Shown here in pieces: positions 8,055 to 17,273 of a stretch of DNA of 64,000 bases; positions within the stretch are counted from its first letter, which is position 1; every line of letters starts with the position of its first letter. A program made the position numbers and the translations under genes. This DNA comes from Streptomyces noursei. Its GTDB lineage: Bacteria > Actinomycetota > Actinomycetes > Streptomycetales > Streptomycetaceae. The stretch lies in the NCBI RefSeq assembly GCF_001646665.1, contig NZ_LWBU01000017.1:164148-228147 (forward strand), written 5' to 3'. The notes under the pieces are model-generated. The model saw only the letters and a program-made list of their open reading frames with translations. It was not told where the DNA came from and did no database searches.

Positions 8055-9240
8055 GACACCGCCCGACCAGCTTCCCGACTTCCCCTTCTCCTGGCGCGGC
8101 GACCGGCTGCCCCCCGAGATCGAGCTGCTGCGCGGCGAACCGGTCAAGCGGGTGCGGACCATCGCCGGTGACGAGGCGTGGCTGGTGTCCTCCCACGCCC
8201 TGTGCAAGCAGGTCCTGGAGGACCCGCGCTTCAGCCTGAAGGACACCTCGGCGCCGGGCGTGCCCCGGCAGTACGCGCTGACGATCCCGCCCGAGGTCGT
8301 CAACAACATGGGCAACATCACCGGCGCCGGCCTGCGCAAGGCCGTGCTCAAGGCGCTCAACCCGAAGGCTCCCGGACTGGTGGAGTGGATGCGGTCGGCC
8401 GCCGCCGACCTGGCCGACCGCATCCTCGGCGACGGCGCGCCGGGGGACCTGCGCGGCTCGTTCGCCGACCCCTACTCCGCCGCCCTGCACTGCCACATCC
8501 TGGGCATCCCGCAGGCGGACGCGCCCCGGCTGATGCGCAGCCTGGACATCGCGTTCATGAACTCCGCCTGCCCGGTCGCCGGCGCCCGGCTCAACTGGGA
8601 CCGCGACATCGCCTACATGGTGGAGCGCCTCGACGACCCGTCCACGACCGGGCTGATGGCCGAACTGGCGGCGCTGCGCGGGGATCCGCAGTACGCCCAC
8701 CTCACCGACGAGATGCTGGCGACGGTCGGGGTGACCATGTTCGGCGCCGGGGTGATCTCCACCTCCGGCTTCCTGACCATGGCCCTGGTCTCGCTGATCC
8801 AGCACCCGGAGCTGAAGGACGCGCTCCTCGCCGACCGCGGGCTGATCCCGGCGGCCGTCGACGAGCTGCTGCGGATCAACCTCTCCATCGGCGACGGGCT
8901 GCCCCGCCTGGCGACGCGGGACGTGACGCTCGGGGACGTGGAGGTGCGCGAGGGCGAGCTGGTCCTGGTGCTGGTCGAGGGCGCCAACTTCGACCCGGAG
9001 GTGTTCGCCGACCCGCACACCGTGGACCTCGCGCGGGAGAACAGCGCCGCCCACCTGTCGTTCGGCGGCGGCCGGCACTACTGCCCGGCCACCGCGCTGG
9101 GCAAGAGGCACGCGGAGGTCGCGCTGGAGACCCTGCTCGACCGGATGCCCGGGTTCCGGCTGGCGGTGCCGATCGAGCAGCTGGTGTGGCGCACCGGCTT
9201 CATGAAGCGGATCCCGGAGCGGCTGCCCGTGATGTGGTGA
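8044..9240 (+). CDS. Cytochrome P450, CYP121 (mycocyclosin synthase)-like
   Basis: A 398-residue P450. The haem-binding loop is [14 protein letters not shown] with Cys347. The I-helix [11 protein letters not shown] carries Ala235 and Ser239, equivalent to the CYP121 residues Ala233 and Ser237. The block [20 protein letters not shown] and the end IPERLPVMW align with M. tuberculosis CYP121, which couples the two tyrosines of cyclo(Tyr-Tyr) into mycocyclosin. The CYP121 residues recalled as Gln385-Arg386 at the substrate correspond to Met387-Lys388 here, and the usual Gly after the haem Cys-Pro is Ala. The start overlaps the CDPS stop and GAAGGAG precedes it. The role is tailoring of the CDPS product; the exact substrate is uncertain. 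Confidence 0.92.
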   Translation: MSVETPPDQLPDFPFSWRGDRLPPEIELLRGEPVKRVRTIAGDEAWLVSSHALCKQVLEDPRFSLKDTSAPGVPRQYALTIPPEVVNNMGNITGAGLRKAVLKALNPKAPGLVEWMRSAAADLADRILGDGAPGDLRGSFADPYSAALHCHILGIPQADAPRLMRSLDIAFMNSACPVAGARLNWDRDIAYMVERLDDPSTTGLMAELAALRGDPQYAHLTDEMLATVGVTMFGAGVISTSGFLTMALVSLIQHPELKDALLADRGLIPAAVDELLRINLSIGDGLPRLATRDVTLGDVEVREGELVLVLVEGANFDPEVFADPHTVDLARENSAAHLSFGGGRHYCPATALGKRHAEVALETLLDRMPGFRLAVPIEQLVWRTGFMKRIPERLPVMW

Positions 9241-9301
9241 CGGCGACCGGGGGTCCGCGGGCTCCAGGCGGGGCGGCGGACCCCCGGACGCACGCCGCCG
9301 T

Positions 9302-9916
9302 TCACAGGGGCAGGCCCTCCGCCAGCCGTCGGAAGGCCAGCCCCGCGGCGGCCAGCGCGTCCGGCTCCACCGCGCCGGCGGTCTCGCCCGCCTCGATCCG
9401 CCGCCAGTTCTCCTCCGCGAGGATCCGCTGCACGGCGACGATCTGGCCCGCCGCGATCCGGTCCTGGACACCGCCTCCCCCCAGCGCGCCGGCCAGCGCC
9501 GCCTCGGACTCCCGCTGGTACGCGTACAGGCGCGCGACCAGCGCGGGGGTGCCGTACAGCAGCCGGTGGAAGGCGAGCACGTCCGGGTCGTCGCAGAGCC
9601 CGGTCACCGGGTCGCGGCGCAGGAGCCCGCCGGTGAAGTGGCGGTGCAGCGCCTCCAGCGCGCCGACCCCGCCGGGTCGGCCCGCGACCACGCGCGCCGC
9701 CTCCTCGCGGTGGTCGGCGAACCGGTGCAGGACCAGGTCCTCCTTGGCGGGGAAGTACCGGAAGAGCGTGGGCTTGGAGACCTCGGCGGCCGCGGCGACC
9801 TCGGCGACCGACACCCGGTCGAAGCCGCGCTCCAGGAAGAGGGCGATCGCCGTCTCGGAGATCGTCCGGTACGTCCGCTGCTTCTTGCGCTCGCGCAGAC
9901 CCGTCTCACCGCTCAT
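9302..9916 (-). CDS. TetR/AcrR family transcriptional regulator
   Basis: A 204-residue repressor. The N-terminal helix-turn-helix reads RTISETAIALFLERGFDRVS, then VAEVAAAAEVSKPTLFRYFP, a textbook TetR_N domain; the C-terminal ligand domain is all-helical and unassigned. It diverges from a quinone-oxidoreductase gene, its likely target. The ATG at 9916 stands seven bases after a TAGGCT box (9924-9929 on the complement), so the transcript is probably leaderless, which also rules out the longer start at 9934. The tail is convergent with the P450 gene across a 61-base gap. Confidence 0.88.
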   Translation of the reverse strand: MSGETGLRERKKQRTYRTISETAIALFLERGFDRVSVAEVAAAAEVSKPTLFRYFPAKEDLVLHRFADHREEAARVVAGRPGGVGALEALHRHFTGGLLRRDPVTGLCDDPDVLAFHRLLYGTPALVARLYAYQRESEAALAGALGGGGVQDRIAAGQIVAVQRILAEENWRRIEAGETAGAVEPDALAAAGLAFRRLAEGLPL

Positions 9917-9936
9917 GCCGCCGAGCCTACGCACCT

Positions 9937-9948
9937 GTTGACCTCAAC
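9937..9948. promoter_or_regulatory. Small palindrome in the TetR/oxidoreductase divergent region
   Basis: GTTGACCTCAAC has GTTGA/TCAAC arms and lies just upstream of the TAGGCT box of the tetR gene. Autoregulation by the TetR protein is inferred from position only. Confidence 0.35.
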
Positions 9949-10027
9949 CGGACTTGACGTTCCAGACTCGTCCCCGCGGGCGCCGGACGGACCGGCCGAG
10001 CCCGCCTGCGGGAGGGGTGTGAGCGTG

Positions 10028-11002
10028 ATGCGCGTGGCACGGGCGACGGGGTTCGGCGGACCGGAGGTCCTGGTGACGGCGGACGTGCCGGAACCGGCGG
10101 CGGGGCCGGGGCAGGTGGTGGTGGAGGTCGCCGCGGCGGACACGATCTTCCTGGACACCCAGCTGCGGTCCGGCTGGGGCGGCGAGTACTTCACCCTCGA
10201 ACCGCCGTACGTCCCCGGCGGCGGCGTCGCCGGGACGGTCCGGGCCGTCGGGGCGGGCGCCGACGCGGCCGCGTGGCTCGGCCGCCGGGTGGCCGCCTCG
10301 ATCGGCTTCACCGGCGGGTACGCCGAGCGGGCGGTCACCGGCGTCGAGTCGCTTGCGGCGGTCCCGGACGGGCTGGCGCTCACGGACGCGGCGGCCCTGG
10401 TGCACGACGGGGTCACGGCGACCGCGCTGCTGGACCTGACGGAACCGAAGCCCGGCGAGACGGTCCTGGTGGTCGGCGCGTCCGGCGGGATGGGCACGCT
10501 GCTGGTCCAGCTGGCGAAGGCGGCCGGCGCCCGGGTCGTCGGCACCGCGCGCGGCGGGCGCAAGACCGCGCTCGTACGGGAGCTGGGCGCCGACGCGGTG
10601 ATCGACGCGGGCGCCCCCGACTGGGTCGTGCGGGCCCGCGAGGCGCTCGGGCCCGCCGGGGCGGACGTCGTGCTGGACGGGGTGGGCGGCGAGGTGGGCG
10701 CGGCGGCGTTCGCGCTGGTGGCGGACGGTGGCAGGTTCTCCGCGCACGGGGCGCCGACCGGCGGTTTCGCCCCGGTCGACCCGGCCGCGGCGCGGCGGCG
10801 GGGGGTGCGGCTGCTGGGCATCGGGGACGTCCAGCTGTCGGTGCGGGAGCACGCGGCGCTCCTGGAGCGGGTGCTCGCCGAGGCGGCGGGCGGGCGGCTG
10901 CGGCCGGTGATCGGCGGGCTGTTCCCGCTGGAGCGGGCGGCCGGGGCGCACGCGGCGATCGAGGACCGGAGCCTGCTGGGCAAGGTGGTCATCCGGGTGT
11001 GA
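10028..11002 (+). CDS. Zinc-binding-type alcohol dehydrogenase / quinone oxidoreductase
   Basis: A 324-residue medium-chain dehydrogenase/reductase of the quinone oxidoreductase branch. The N-terminal GroES-like fold is MRVARATGFGGPEVL with PPYVPGGGVAGTVRAVG. The Rossmann fold has VLVVGASGGMGTLLVQLAKA and a KTALVRELGADAVID segment. The Cys/His zinc ligands of classical alcohol dehydrogenases are absent, so it probably uses NADPH to reduce quinones or enones. GGAGG at 10011 supports a start at 10025 (GTG) or 10028 (ATG). It diverges from a TetR gene and its 3' end overlaps the next, convergent, tetR gene by 14 bases. Induction by an electrophile is plausible. Confidence 0.85.
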   Translation: MRVARATGFGGPEVLVTADVPEPAAGPGQVVVEVAAADTIFLDTQLRSGWGGEYFTLEPPYVPGGGVAGTVRAVGAGADAAAWLGRRVAASIGFTGGYAERAVTGVESLAAVPDGLALTDAAALVHDGVTATALLDLTEPKPGETVLVVGASGGMGTLLVQLAKAAGARVVGTARGGRKTALVRELGADAVIDAGAPDWVVRAREALGPAGADVVLDGVGGEVGAAAFALVADGGRFSAHGAPTGGFAPVDPAAARRRGVRLLGIGDVQLSVREHAALLERVLAEAAGGRLRPVIGGLFPLERAAGAHAAIEDRSLLGKVVIRV

Positions 11003-11744
11003 CCCGGTCCACCAGCACCTGGATCCCGTCCAGGACGCGGTCCAGCCCGAAGGTGAACTCGAAGTCCGGGTCGTCCGGCTCGTCCATCACTCCCGAGGCC
11101 AGCATCCGCGCGACGGCCGGGTAGCGGTCGGGGTCCGCCAGCCGGCGCAGCGTGCGGGCGTGACGGCTCATCACCTGCTGGGGTGTCCCACCGGTCGCGC
11201 GGATCGCTGCGTCGAGGTCGGCCATGAGGCCGGCCTCGCTGCGCACATAGCCGCTGACCAGCAGGATCACCGAGATCTTGGCGCCCTCGTCGAGTCCGGT
11301 GCCGTCGAGGGCGACCATGCCCCGCTCCCACCAGGCGACCGAGTTCGGGGTGATCGGCGGTCCCGAGACGGGGACGCGCAGCATCCAGAGGTTGCGCCGC
11401 AGGGCGTCGCGCTGCTGCCACGCCCAGGCGGCGAGGGCCTCGCGCCATCCGGTGCCTGGGGCGGGCGGCGGGGGCGGGGCGCCGATGGCGCGGTCCAGCA
11501 TCAGCACGTACAGCTCGTCCTTGGCGCCGACGTACCGGTAGAGGGACATCGTGGAGGCGCCGAGCTCCTTGGCGACACGGCCCATGGAGACCGCTCCGAG
11601 CCCCTCGGCCGCGGCCAGGCCGACCGCCGCGTCGACGATCCGCTCCAGGCTCAGCCCCGGCCTGGGGCCCTTGCCGGGGCGTTCCCGCAGGCCCCAGGCG
11701 GCCTCGAGGCTCGCCGACAGCCCCGTACCGTCGCTGTCGCTCAT
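10989..11744 (-). CDS. TetR family regulator with TetR_C-type ligand domain
   Basis: A 251-residue repressor. An N-terminal GKGPRPGLSLERIVDAAVGL arm leads into the HTH (GLGAVSMGRVAKELGASTMS, then LYRYVGAKDELYVLMLD), followed by the long TetR_C domain seen in regulators of drug exporters. It diverges from a DrrAB-like ABC transporter, and two identical-spacing palindromes occupy the intergenic region. The simplest model is ligand-relieved repression of the exporter and of itself. The drug is unknown. Confidence 0.9.
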   Translation of the reverse strand: MSDSDGTGLSASLEAAWGLRERPGKGPRPGLSLERIVDAAVGLAAAEGLGAVSMGRVAKELGASTMSLYRYVGAKDELYVLMLDRAIGAPPPPPAPGTGWREALAAWAWQQRDALRRNLWMLRVPVSGPPITPNSVAWWERGMVALDGTGLDEGAKISVILLVSGYVRSEAGLMADLDAAIRATGGTPQQVMSRHARTLRRLADPDRYPAVARMLASGVMDEPDDPDFEFTFGLDRVLDGIQVLVDRVTPG

Positions 11745-11781
11745 CGGTCCGCCTCCCTCTGCTTGACGCCCATCCTAGTTA

Positions 11782-11819
11782 TGCGTAACCCTTACGCAGT
11801 AGTGCGTATGGCATACGCA
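11782..11819. promoter_or_regulatory. Twin TetR operators
   Basis: Two 17-bp palindromes, TGCGTAACCCTTACGCA (11782-11798) and TGCGTATGGCATACGCA (11803-11819), share TGCGTA-N5-TACGCA. Their starts are 21 bp apart, exactly two helical turns, so two repressor dimers would sit on the same face. They lie between the divergent tetR and ABC genes. Confidence 0.75.
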
Positions 11820-11833
11820 GAAGGGGGAGCCCC

Positions 11834-12766
11834 ATGACCCGGCACCCGGCCATCGAGGCCACCGGCCTCCGCAAGACCTACGACGACGTGCCCGTGCTGG
11901 ACGGGATCGACCTGCGCGTCGAACCCGGCACCGTCCACGCCCTGCTCGGCCCCAACGGCGCGGGCAAGACGACCACCGTCCGCATCCTCGCCACGCTCAC
12001 CCGCGCGGACGCGGGCACGGCCCGGGTCGCCGGGTACGACGTGGTCACCGAGCGGGCCCGGGTCCGCCGCGCCCTCAGCCTCACCGGACAGTTCGCGGCG
12101 GTCGACGCCATGCAGACCGGCGAGGAGAACCTGCGGATGATGGCCCGGCTGACGGGACTCTCCCGCACCGCCGCCGCCCGCCGCGCCGACGAGCTGCTCG
12201 AACGCTTCGGACTCGGCGACGCCCGGAGCCGTCTCGCCGGCACCTACTCGGGCGGCATGCGACGGCGCCTCGACCTCGCGGCCGGCCTGGTCGGCGACCC
12301 CGAGGTCGTCTTCCTCGACGAGCCCACCACCGGCCTCGACCCGCGCAGCCGCCGCGAACTGTGGCAGGTGGTCGCCGAGGTCGCGGCCCGGGGCGCGACG
12401 ATCCTGCTCACCACCCAGTACCTGGAGGAGGCCGACCGGCTGGCCGACCGCATCGGCGTGCTGAACGCCGGGCGGCTGGTCGCCGAGGGCACCGCCGACG
12501 AACTGAAGACCCGCGTCGCCGGACACCGCCTCGACCTCGTCCTCGCCGACCGGGCCGCCTACCGGCGCCTCGCCCCGCACGCCGTCCACGAGGCCCCGGA
12601 GACCCTCACCCTCGGCATCCCCACGGACGGCACCGCCGCCCACGTACGCGCCCTGCTCGACGAACTCGACCCCGCCCGCACCGACATCACCCGCTTCACC
12701 CTGCACAGCGCCACGCTCGACGACGTCTTCCTCGCCCTGACGGCCAAGGAGCCGGCCCATGCCTGA
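11834..12766 (+). CDS. DrrA-like ABC transporter ATP-binding protein
   Basis: A 310-residue ATPase of the daunorubicin-resistance type. Walker A is LLGPNGAGKTTTVRIL, the Q-loop GQFAAVDAMQTGEENL, the signature YSGGMRRRLDLA and Walker B VVFLDEPTTGLD, followed by the H-loop-region QYLEEADRLADRI. The C-terminal regulatory extension (about 220-310) is typical of DrrA. AGGGGGAG precedes the ATG, and the stop overlaps the permease start by eight bases. The pair would export a hydrophobic drug or natural product, controlled by the divergent TetR through the twin operators. Confidence 0.92.
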   Translation: MTRHPAIEATGLRKTYDDVPVLDGIDLRVEPGTVHALLGPNGAGKTTTVRILATLTRADAGTARVAGYDVVTERARVRRALSLTGQFAAVDAMQTGEENLRMMARLTGLSRTAAARRADELLERFGLGDARSRLAGTYSGGMRRRLDLAAGLVGDPEVVFLDEPTTGLDPRSRRELWQVVAEVAARGATILLTTQYLEEADRLADRIGVLNAGRLVAEGTADELKTRVAGHRLDLVLADRAAYRRLAPHAVHEAPETLTLGIPTDGTAAHVRALLDELDPARTDITRFTLHSATLDDVFLALTAKEPAHA

Positions 12767-13514
12767 CACCGTCACCCACGCCCTGACCCTGACCGGGCGC
12801 GGCATCCGGCTCAGCCGCCGCAACGTCGACGCCGTCATCACCGCGCTGGCCCTGCCGGTCATGCTGATGCTGATCTTCGTCTACTTCTTCGGCGGGGCCA
12901 TCGACACCGGCACCGCGTACGTGACCTACGTCGTCCCCGGCGTCCTGCTGCTCTGCGCCGGCTTCGGCTCCTCGACCACCGCCGTGCGCGTCAGCGAGGA
13001 CATGAAGGAGGGCATCGTCGACCGCTTCCGGTCGATGGACGTCGGCGCCACCCCGATCCTCGCCGCGCACGTCGCCGCGAGCACCGCCCGCAACCTGCTG
13101 TCGACGGCCCTCGTCCTCGGCGTCGCGTTCCTGATCGGCTTCCGCCCCTCGGCCTCGGCGGCCGGGTGGCTCGCCGCCCTCGGCGTCCTGCTCGCCTTCG
13201 TGCTCGCCGTCTCCTGGCTGTCGGCGGCGGTCGGACTGCTGGCCCGCACCCCGGAGGCGGCGAGCGGCTTCACCTTCCTCATGATGTTCCTGCCCTACCC
13301 GAGCAGCGCCTTCGTCCCCATCGACACCATGCCGTCCTGGCTCCACGGCTTCGCCGACCACCAGCCGGTCACCCCGGTGATCGAATCGCTCCGCGGCCTG
13401 CTCCTCGACCAGCCGGTCGGCACCGCCCCCGCCCTGGCCCTCGCCTGGTGCGCCGGGATCCTCGCCGTCGCGGCCGGCCTGTCAGGCGCGCTGTTCCGAG
13501 TACGTACCCGCTGA
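12759..13514 (+). CDS. DrrB-like ABC-2 type permease
   Basis: A 251-residue membrane protein with about six helices, starting MPDTVTHALTLTGRGIRL and containing the ABC-2 permease landmarks YVTYVVPGVLLLCAGFGSS and FLPYPSSAFVPIDTMPSWLH. It is the membrane partner of the preceding ATPase, by translational coupling and family logic. The 3' end overlaps the convergent HAD gene by 33 bases. Confidence 0.9.
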   Translation: MPDTVTHALTLTGRGIRLSRRNVDAVITALALPVMLMLIFVYFFGGAIDTGTAYVTYVVPGVLLLCAGFGSSTTAVRVSEDMKEGIVDRFRSMDVGATPILAAHVAASTARNLLSTALVLGVAFLIGFRPSASAAGWLAALGVLLAFVLAVSWLSAAVGLLARTPEAASGFTFLMMFLPYPSSAFVPIDTMPSWLHGFADHQPVTPVIESLRGLLLDQPVGTAPALALAWCAGILAVAAGLSGALFRVRTR

Positions 13515-13985
13515 GCGCCGGGCCGCCGCGCGCACGGCGGCGAGCACCGGCTCCAGCGACTCCACCACCCGCTCCGCCCCCGCCCCGCGCAGCAGGTCCA
13601 CCGCCCGCTCGTCGGGGCCGTGGCCCAGGAACGGCACCCCCGCCTCCCGCGCCGCCGCCAGCTCCGCGGGCGTGGCGCCGACCATCAGGGACGCGGCCGG
13701 GCGGGCCCCCAGCGCGGCGAGCGCGCCGGCGACGTCCCCGTACACGTGCGTGCCGAAGCAGCCGGCCAGGCCCCGGCCCGCGAGGTAGGCGCGCACCGTG
13801 GGCGCGGGCGTCGCGCCGCCGACCACGGCGAGGCCGGTGCCGACCGCGGCAAGGGTGCGGACCAGGGGATCGGCGTACGGGGTGGGCCAGGCGGCCGCCC
13901 CGCCGCGGGTGCGGCACAGGGGGCCGTCGAAGCCGAACAGGACGTGCTCGGTGCCGCCGATGACATCGACGAGGTCGTCGTACAC
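13482..13985 (-). CDS. HAD family hydrolase
   Basis: A 167-residue phosphatase-like protein. FGFDGPLC is a HAD motif I in which the second Asp of DxDG is replaced by the Gly-Pro context. VVGGATPAPTV stands near motif II and VGATPAELAAAREAGVPFLG forms motifs III-IV (usually GD.P.D). Several catalytic positions look weakened, so activity is uncertain. I favour the GTG at 13985 (VYDDLVDVIGG) with AGGCGG upstream; the frame is open further but without similarity. Substrate unknown; it overlaps the DrrB-like gene tail to tail. Confidence 0.65.
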   Translation of the reverse strand: MYDDLVDVIGGTEHVLFGFDGPLCRTRGGAAAWPTPYADPLVRTLAAVGTGLAVVGGATPAPTVRAYLAGRGLAGCFGTHVYGDVAGALAALGARPAASLMVGATPAELAAAREAGVPFLGHGPDERAVDLLRGAGAERVVESLEPVLAAVRAAARRSAGTYSEQRA

Positions 13986-14106
13986 AGCTGCCGCCTGGGG
14001 GTCGGGGGCGGGGGGTAGGTCGAGGGTGCCAGATCCCGGCGGGCCCGCACAGGCCCCCGCCCGCGGGGCGCCCGCCCGGCGGACCGCCGTCCGGGTCGGA
14101 ACGCGG

Positions 14107-15348
14107 TCAGAACATGTCCGGGCACCACGGCCGGCGCGAGGTGCGCAGCAGCGCGTCGGCCGCCGCCGCCGCGCCCGGCCGGCACTCCTCCACCCGCCCG
14201 AGGGCCGCGAGCCGCACCGCGGACTCGTCCCCCAGGTACAGCGTCCCCAGCGCCGCCACGTCCATGGAGAGGTCCGCCGACGCGGTGGTGGGCACGCACG
14301 ACGCGCCCTGCGGGGAGGCGTCCAGCCGGTAGCGGCCGCCCGCGAGCCCCGCCGGGTCGGCCAGCTCCAGCACGAGGGCGCCGGAGGCCGCGTACGTACG
14401 CGTCTCCAGGGCCCGGACGACGTCGAGGATCCGCAGCCACACCAGGTCGGCATGGGTCGTGACGCGCGCCGCCCGCGGGTCGGGCAGCAGCAGCGGCAGC
14501 AGGTCGTCGGGGGCGCGGTGACCGGACCTCACCGTGGTCGTCCAGTCGTGCGAGCAGACGAAGTGCCACAGGGCCCGCTCGGCCGCCGGGGTCACGGCGA
14601 TCAGGTCGCGCACGGTCGCGCTGCACAGCGGCTGCTTGTCCTCCCAGGTGTCGTCCGTGGTGTAGCAGACGTACCCCTCCACCTCCCCCGCCGCCGAGCG
14701 GTACGTCGCATACAGGGGCTCCGTCCACGGCCGGCCGGGCAGCACCACGGCGCCCGTGCCGATCTCCCAGGCCCGCCGGTCCCGGTCCACCACGCCGTGC
14801 CGGACGGCGCCGAGCCGGTCGTGGAGGCCGGGGCCGAACGCCCGGACGTCCGCCGCCTCGACCAGGTCGACGCGGCCGCCGTCGTCCGGCCCCGCCCAGC
14901 GGGGGTCCAGACCGGCCCGCCGCACGTCGACGGTCCACTCGGTGATCCAGGTCGCCGGGCCGTACCCGTACCGCCCGTAGATCGGGTACTCGGCGGCGAC
15001 CAGCGTCGACACGGCGTCCCCGCGCTCCTTGGCCTCCGCCAGCTCCGCCGCCATCAGACGGCTCAGCAGCCCGCGCCGCCGGTGCGTCGGCAGGACGCTC
15101 ACGTTGGTCACCGCGCTCGCGCCGATCCGGGCACCGCCGGGCACCGTCAGCCGCTGCGCGAACGACCGCAGCGTCGCGACGCAGCGCCCGCCGTCGAACA
15201 CCCCCCGGGTGCGCCGGAGGTCCACGTACGGGAGCCGCTGCGCGACCTCCTCGTCCGGGACGACGGGCGGCTGCAGGAACGCGATGCGGCGGGCGCGCAG
15301 CCAGTCGGGGAACTCCGACTCGGTGACCGTACGGACCTCATGGCTCAT
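14107..15348 (-). CDS. Eis-family GNAT N-acetyltransferase
   Basis: A 413-residue protein with the Eis layout: an N-terminal GNAT domain with acetyl-CoA loop [17 protein letters not shown], the [10 protein letters not shown] segment that carries the Eis catalytic Tyr, a second degenerate GNAT domain and a C-terminal SCP2-like domain. The chain ends in ...CPDMF; in Eis enzymes the C-terminal Phe carboxylate acts as base. Eis proteins acetylate amines, including aminoglycosides, at several positions. Substrate here is unproven. The ATG start opens [20 protein letters not shown]. Confidence 0.88.
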   Translation of the reverse strand: MSHEVRTVTESEFPDWLRARRIAFLQPPVVPDEEVAQRLPYVDLRRTRGVFDGGRCVATLRSFAQRLTVPGGARIGASAVTNVSVLPTHRRRGLLSRLMAAELAEAKERGDAVSTLVAAEYPIYGRYGYGPATWITEWTVDVRRAGLDPRWAGPDDGGRVDLVEAADVRAFGPGLHDRLGAVRHGVVDRDRRAWEIGTGAVVLPGRPWTEPLYATYRSAAGEVEGYVCYTTDDTWEDKQPLCSATVRDLIAVTPAAERALWHFVCSHDWTTTVRSGHRAPDDLLPLLLPDPRAARVTTHADLVWLRILDVVRALETRTYAASGALVLELADPAGLAGGRYRLDASPQGASCVPTTASADLSMDVAALGTLYLGDESAVRLAALGRVEECRPGAAAAADALLRTSRRPWCPDMF

Positions 15349-15518
15349 GGCGGCCACGCTAGGCGCGGCATTCCGCCGCCCGCATCCGGTTTTCCGGCGC
15401 CCCCGCGCGGGCCGTACGGGGGCACCCACCGGGCCCGCCCACCGGGGCCCGCGCCCGGGCACCCCACCGGGGCCCGCCCGGGCCGGCGTACCGCCCGCGT
15501 CCGCGCCTCCCGGGCCCG

Positions 15519-16484
15519 TCAGAAGGCCGCCCGGACCTCCCCCACCCGCTGCCCGCCGCCCAGCAGCGGGACGTCGGCGATGCGGTCCACCACCGGGGAG
15601 TCGACGCCGAGGATCCGCAGCGCCCGCGCGAGGACCGGGCCCGTCGCCCGCCCGGAACCGTCGTCGATCTTGAAGGCGAGCGCCCGCCCGTCCGCGAGGG
15701 CGACCGCCTGGACGGCCTCGGCGCCCATCTTGGACAGCGCCCCCGGCACCTCCCGCATCAGCCACGTGTCCGGCCGCCGGGTCCCCGCCACGTACTCCGG
15801 GTGCGCCCGCATCGCGTCCGCGACCCGCCGCTGCGGCGTCCCCGGCTCGGCGAGCACGTACGAGCGGAACGCCCGCGCGAGGCCCACCAGGCCGACCGCC
15901 ATCAGCGGCGCACCGCACCCGTCGGTGCCGACCACCGCCACCGTCTCGCCGGTCGCGGTCTCGATCTCGTCGCGGACGAGCCGCTGCAGCGGGTGCTCCG
16001 GGTCCAGGTAGGCGGCCGGGTCCCAGCCGTTGTGCGCGCAGGCGGCCAGCATCGCCGCGTGCTTGCCCGAGCAGTTCATGACGACCCGCTCCCGGACGCC
16101 GCCGGCGGCCAGGTGCGCCTCGGCCTCCACCTGGTCGAGCGGCAGGCCGGGCGGGGTCCGCAGGTCGGACTCGGTGAACCCGTGCTCGGCGAGCATCTTG
16201 CGGACCAGGTCCAGGTGGAACGGCTCGCCGGAGTGGCTGGAGGTGGCCAGCGCCAGCCGCTCCCCGGTCAGCTCCGCACCGGCCCGCAGCACCGCCGCGG
16301 CCTGGAGGGGCTTGTTCGACGAGCGCGGGAACACCGGGGCCGACGGGTCGCCGGCCGACATCTCGACGGTGCCGTCCGCGCCGAGCAGGACGAGCGACCC
16401 CCGGTGGTGCCCCTCGACGTACCCGGAGCGGACCACCTCGGCGAGGACCGGGGGGATGACTGCGGTGCTGGTGGAGGAACTCAT
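15519..16484 (-). CDS. L-asparaginase II, thermolabile (AnsA/PF06089 type)
   Basis: A 321-residue cytoplasmic asparaginase of the Rhizobium-type (class 3) family, recognised by [38 protein letters not shown] and GTDGCGAP. These hold the Ser-Lys pairs and Cys residues thought to form the active site. The enzyme releases ammonia and aspartate from asparagine. It stands 48 bases downstream of RsiG on the same strand, but with a wide functional gap; co-transcription is possible. Confidence 0.88.
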   Translation of the reverse strand: MSSSTSTAVIPPVLAEVVRSGYVEGHHRGSLVLLGADGTVEMSAGDPSAPVFPRSSNKPLQAAAVLRAGAELTGERLALATSSHSGEPFHLDLVRKMLAEHGFTESDLRTPPGLPLDQVEAEAHLAAGGVRERVVMNCSGKHAAMLAACAHNGWDPAAYLDPEHPLQRLVRDEIETATGETVAVVGTDGCGAPLMAVGLVGLARAFRSYVLAEPGTPQRRVADAMRAHPEYVAGTRRPDTWLMREVPGALSKMGAEAVQAVALADGRALAFKIDDGSGRATGPVLARALRILGVDSPVVDRIADVPLLGGGQRVGEVRAAF

Positions 16485-16532
16485 GGCGGCCGGCCTTCCT
16501 TCCGGGGAACGGTGCCCCGCCGCCTCGCGGCC

Positions 16533-17129
16533 TCAGCGGAGCAGGTCGTCCACTTGTGCTTCGCCCTCACGGTACCGGCGGGCGATCTCGGCGCTGCAGT
16601 CGTCGGCCGTGCGCTGGAGCTGCTGCCGGCGCCGGGAGACCTGCTGTTCGTAGCGTGCCAGCCGTCCCATCGCGGCGTGCAGCTCTTCGTCCGTTCGGGC
16701 GGTCAGGTCGGACAGCTCGACCTCCGCCAGCATCTCGGCGGCCAGCCGCCGGTACTCCTCGCCGCGGGGGGTGGCCACCGTCACGTGGCGGGCGGACGAC
16801 CGGTGCCGCGACGGGGTGTCGGCGAGGATCTCCGACAGCCGGTCGACCACCGGCACCTCCGTCCCGCCCCGCCGCGCCAGCTCGGCGCGGAGGATGTCGA
16901 TCCGGCCCTGCAGCAGCCTGCGCACGTAGCTCAGGTCCGCCTCGTCGCCGTGCGAGTCCCGGCGCAGGGCCCGCAGCTCCGGCAGCCGCAGGTTCGTGAG
17001 GTCGTGCTGCCGCGCCTCCGGCAGGACGGCATCACCGGTCCGCTGGGTGGGGGGCCGCAGCGGCCCCCTGCCGGCGGCACATGTCATCGGTACGGGATGC
17101 GGCGTCTGCCCGGCGCCTGGTGTGCTCAT
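16533..17129 (-). CDS. rsiG: RsiG, c-di-GMP-dependent anti-sigma factor of WhiG
   Basis: A 198-residue protein forming a long antiparallel helical hairpin. Both published c-di-GMP signatures E-x3-S-x2-R-x3-Q-x3-D are present: [16 protein letters not shown] near residues 63-78 and [16 protein letters not shown] near 161-176. RsiG loaded with c-di-GMP sequesters sigma WhiG and delays sporulation in S. venezuelae. The N-terminal 45 residues are Pro-rich and probably disordered. The ATG at 17129 begins [12 protein letters not shown]. The family is essentially diagnostic of sporulating actinomycetes. Confidence 0.93.
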   Translation of the reverse strand: MSTPGAGQTPHPVPMTCAAGRGPLRPPTQRTGDAVLPEARQHDLTNLRLPELRALRRDSHGDEADLSYVRRLLQGRIDILRAELARRGGTEVPVVDRLSEILADTPSRHRSSARHVTVATPRGEEYRRLAAEMLAEVELSDLTARTDEELHAAMGRLARYEQQVSRRRQQLQRTADDCSAEIARRYREGEAQVDDLLR

Positions 17130-17273
17130 AGGAATCCGTCCCCTCGACCGGTGCTCGAGGTCTCCCCGGGCCCGAAGGGCCGAGGGGAAGCACCGCCTGA
17201 GAGGCATGGTGCCATTTGTGCCGGTGCCGATGCAGTCGCGTGCACCCGTTCGGACGCGGATAGGTTGGTCCGC

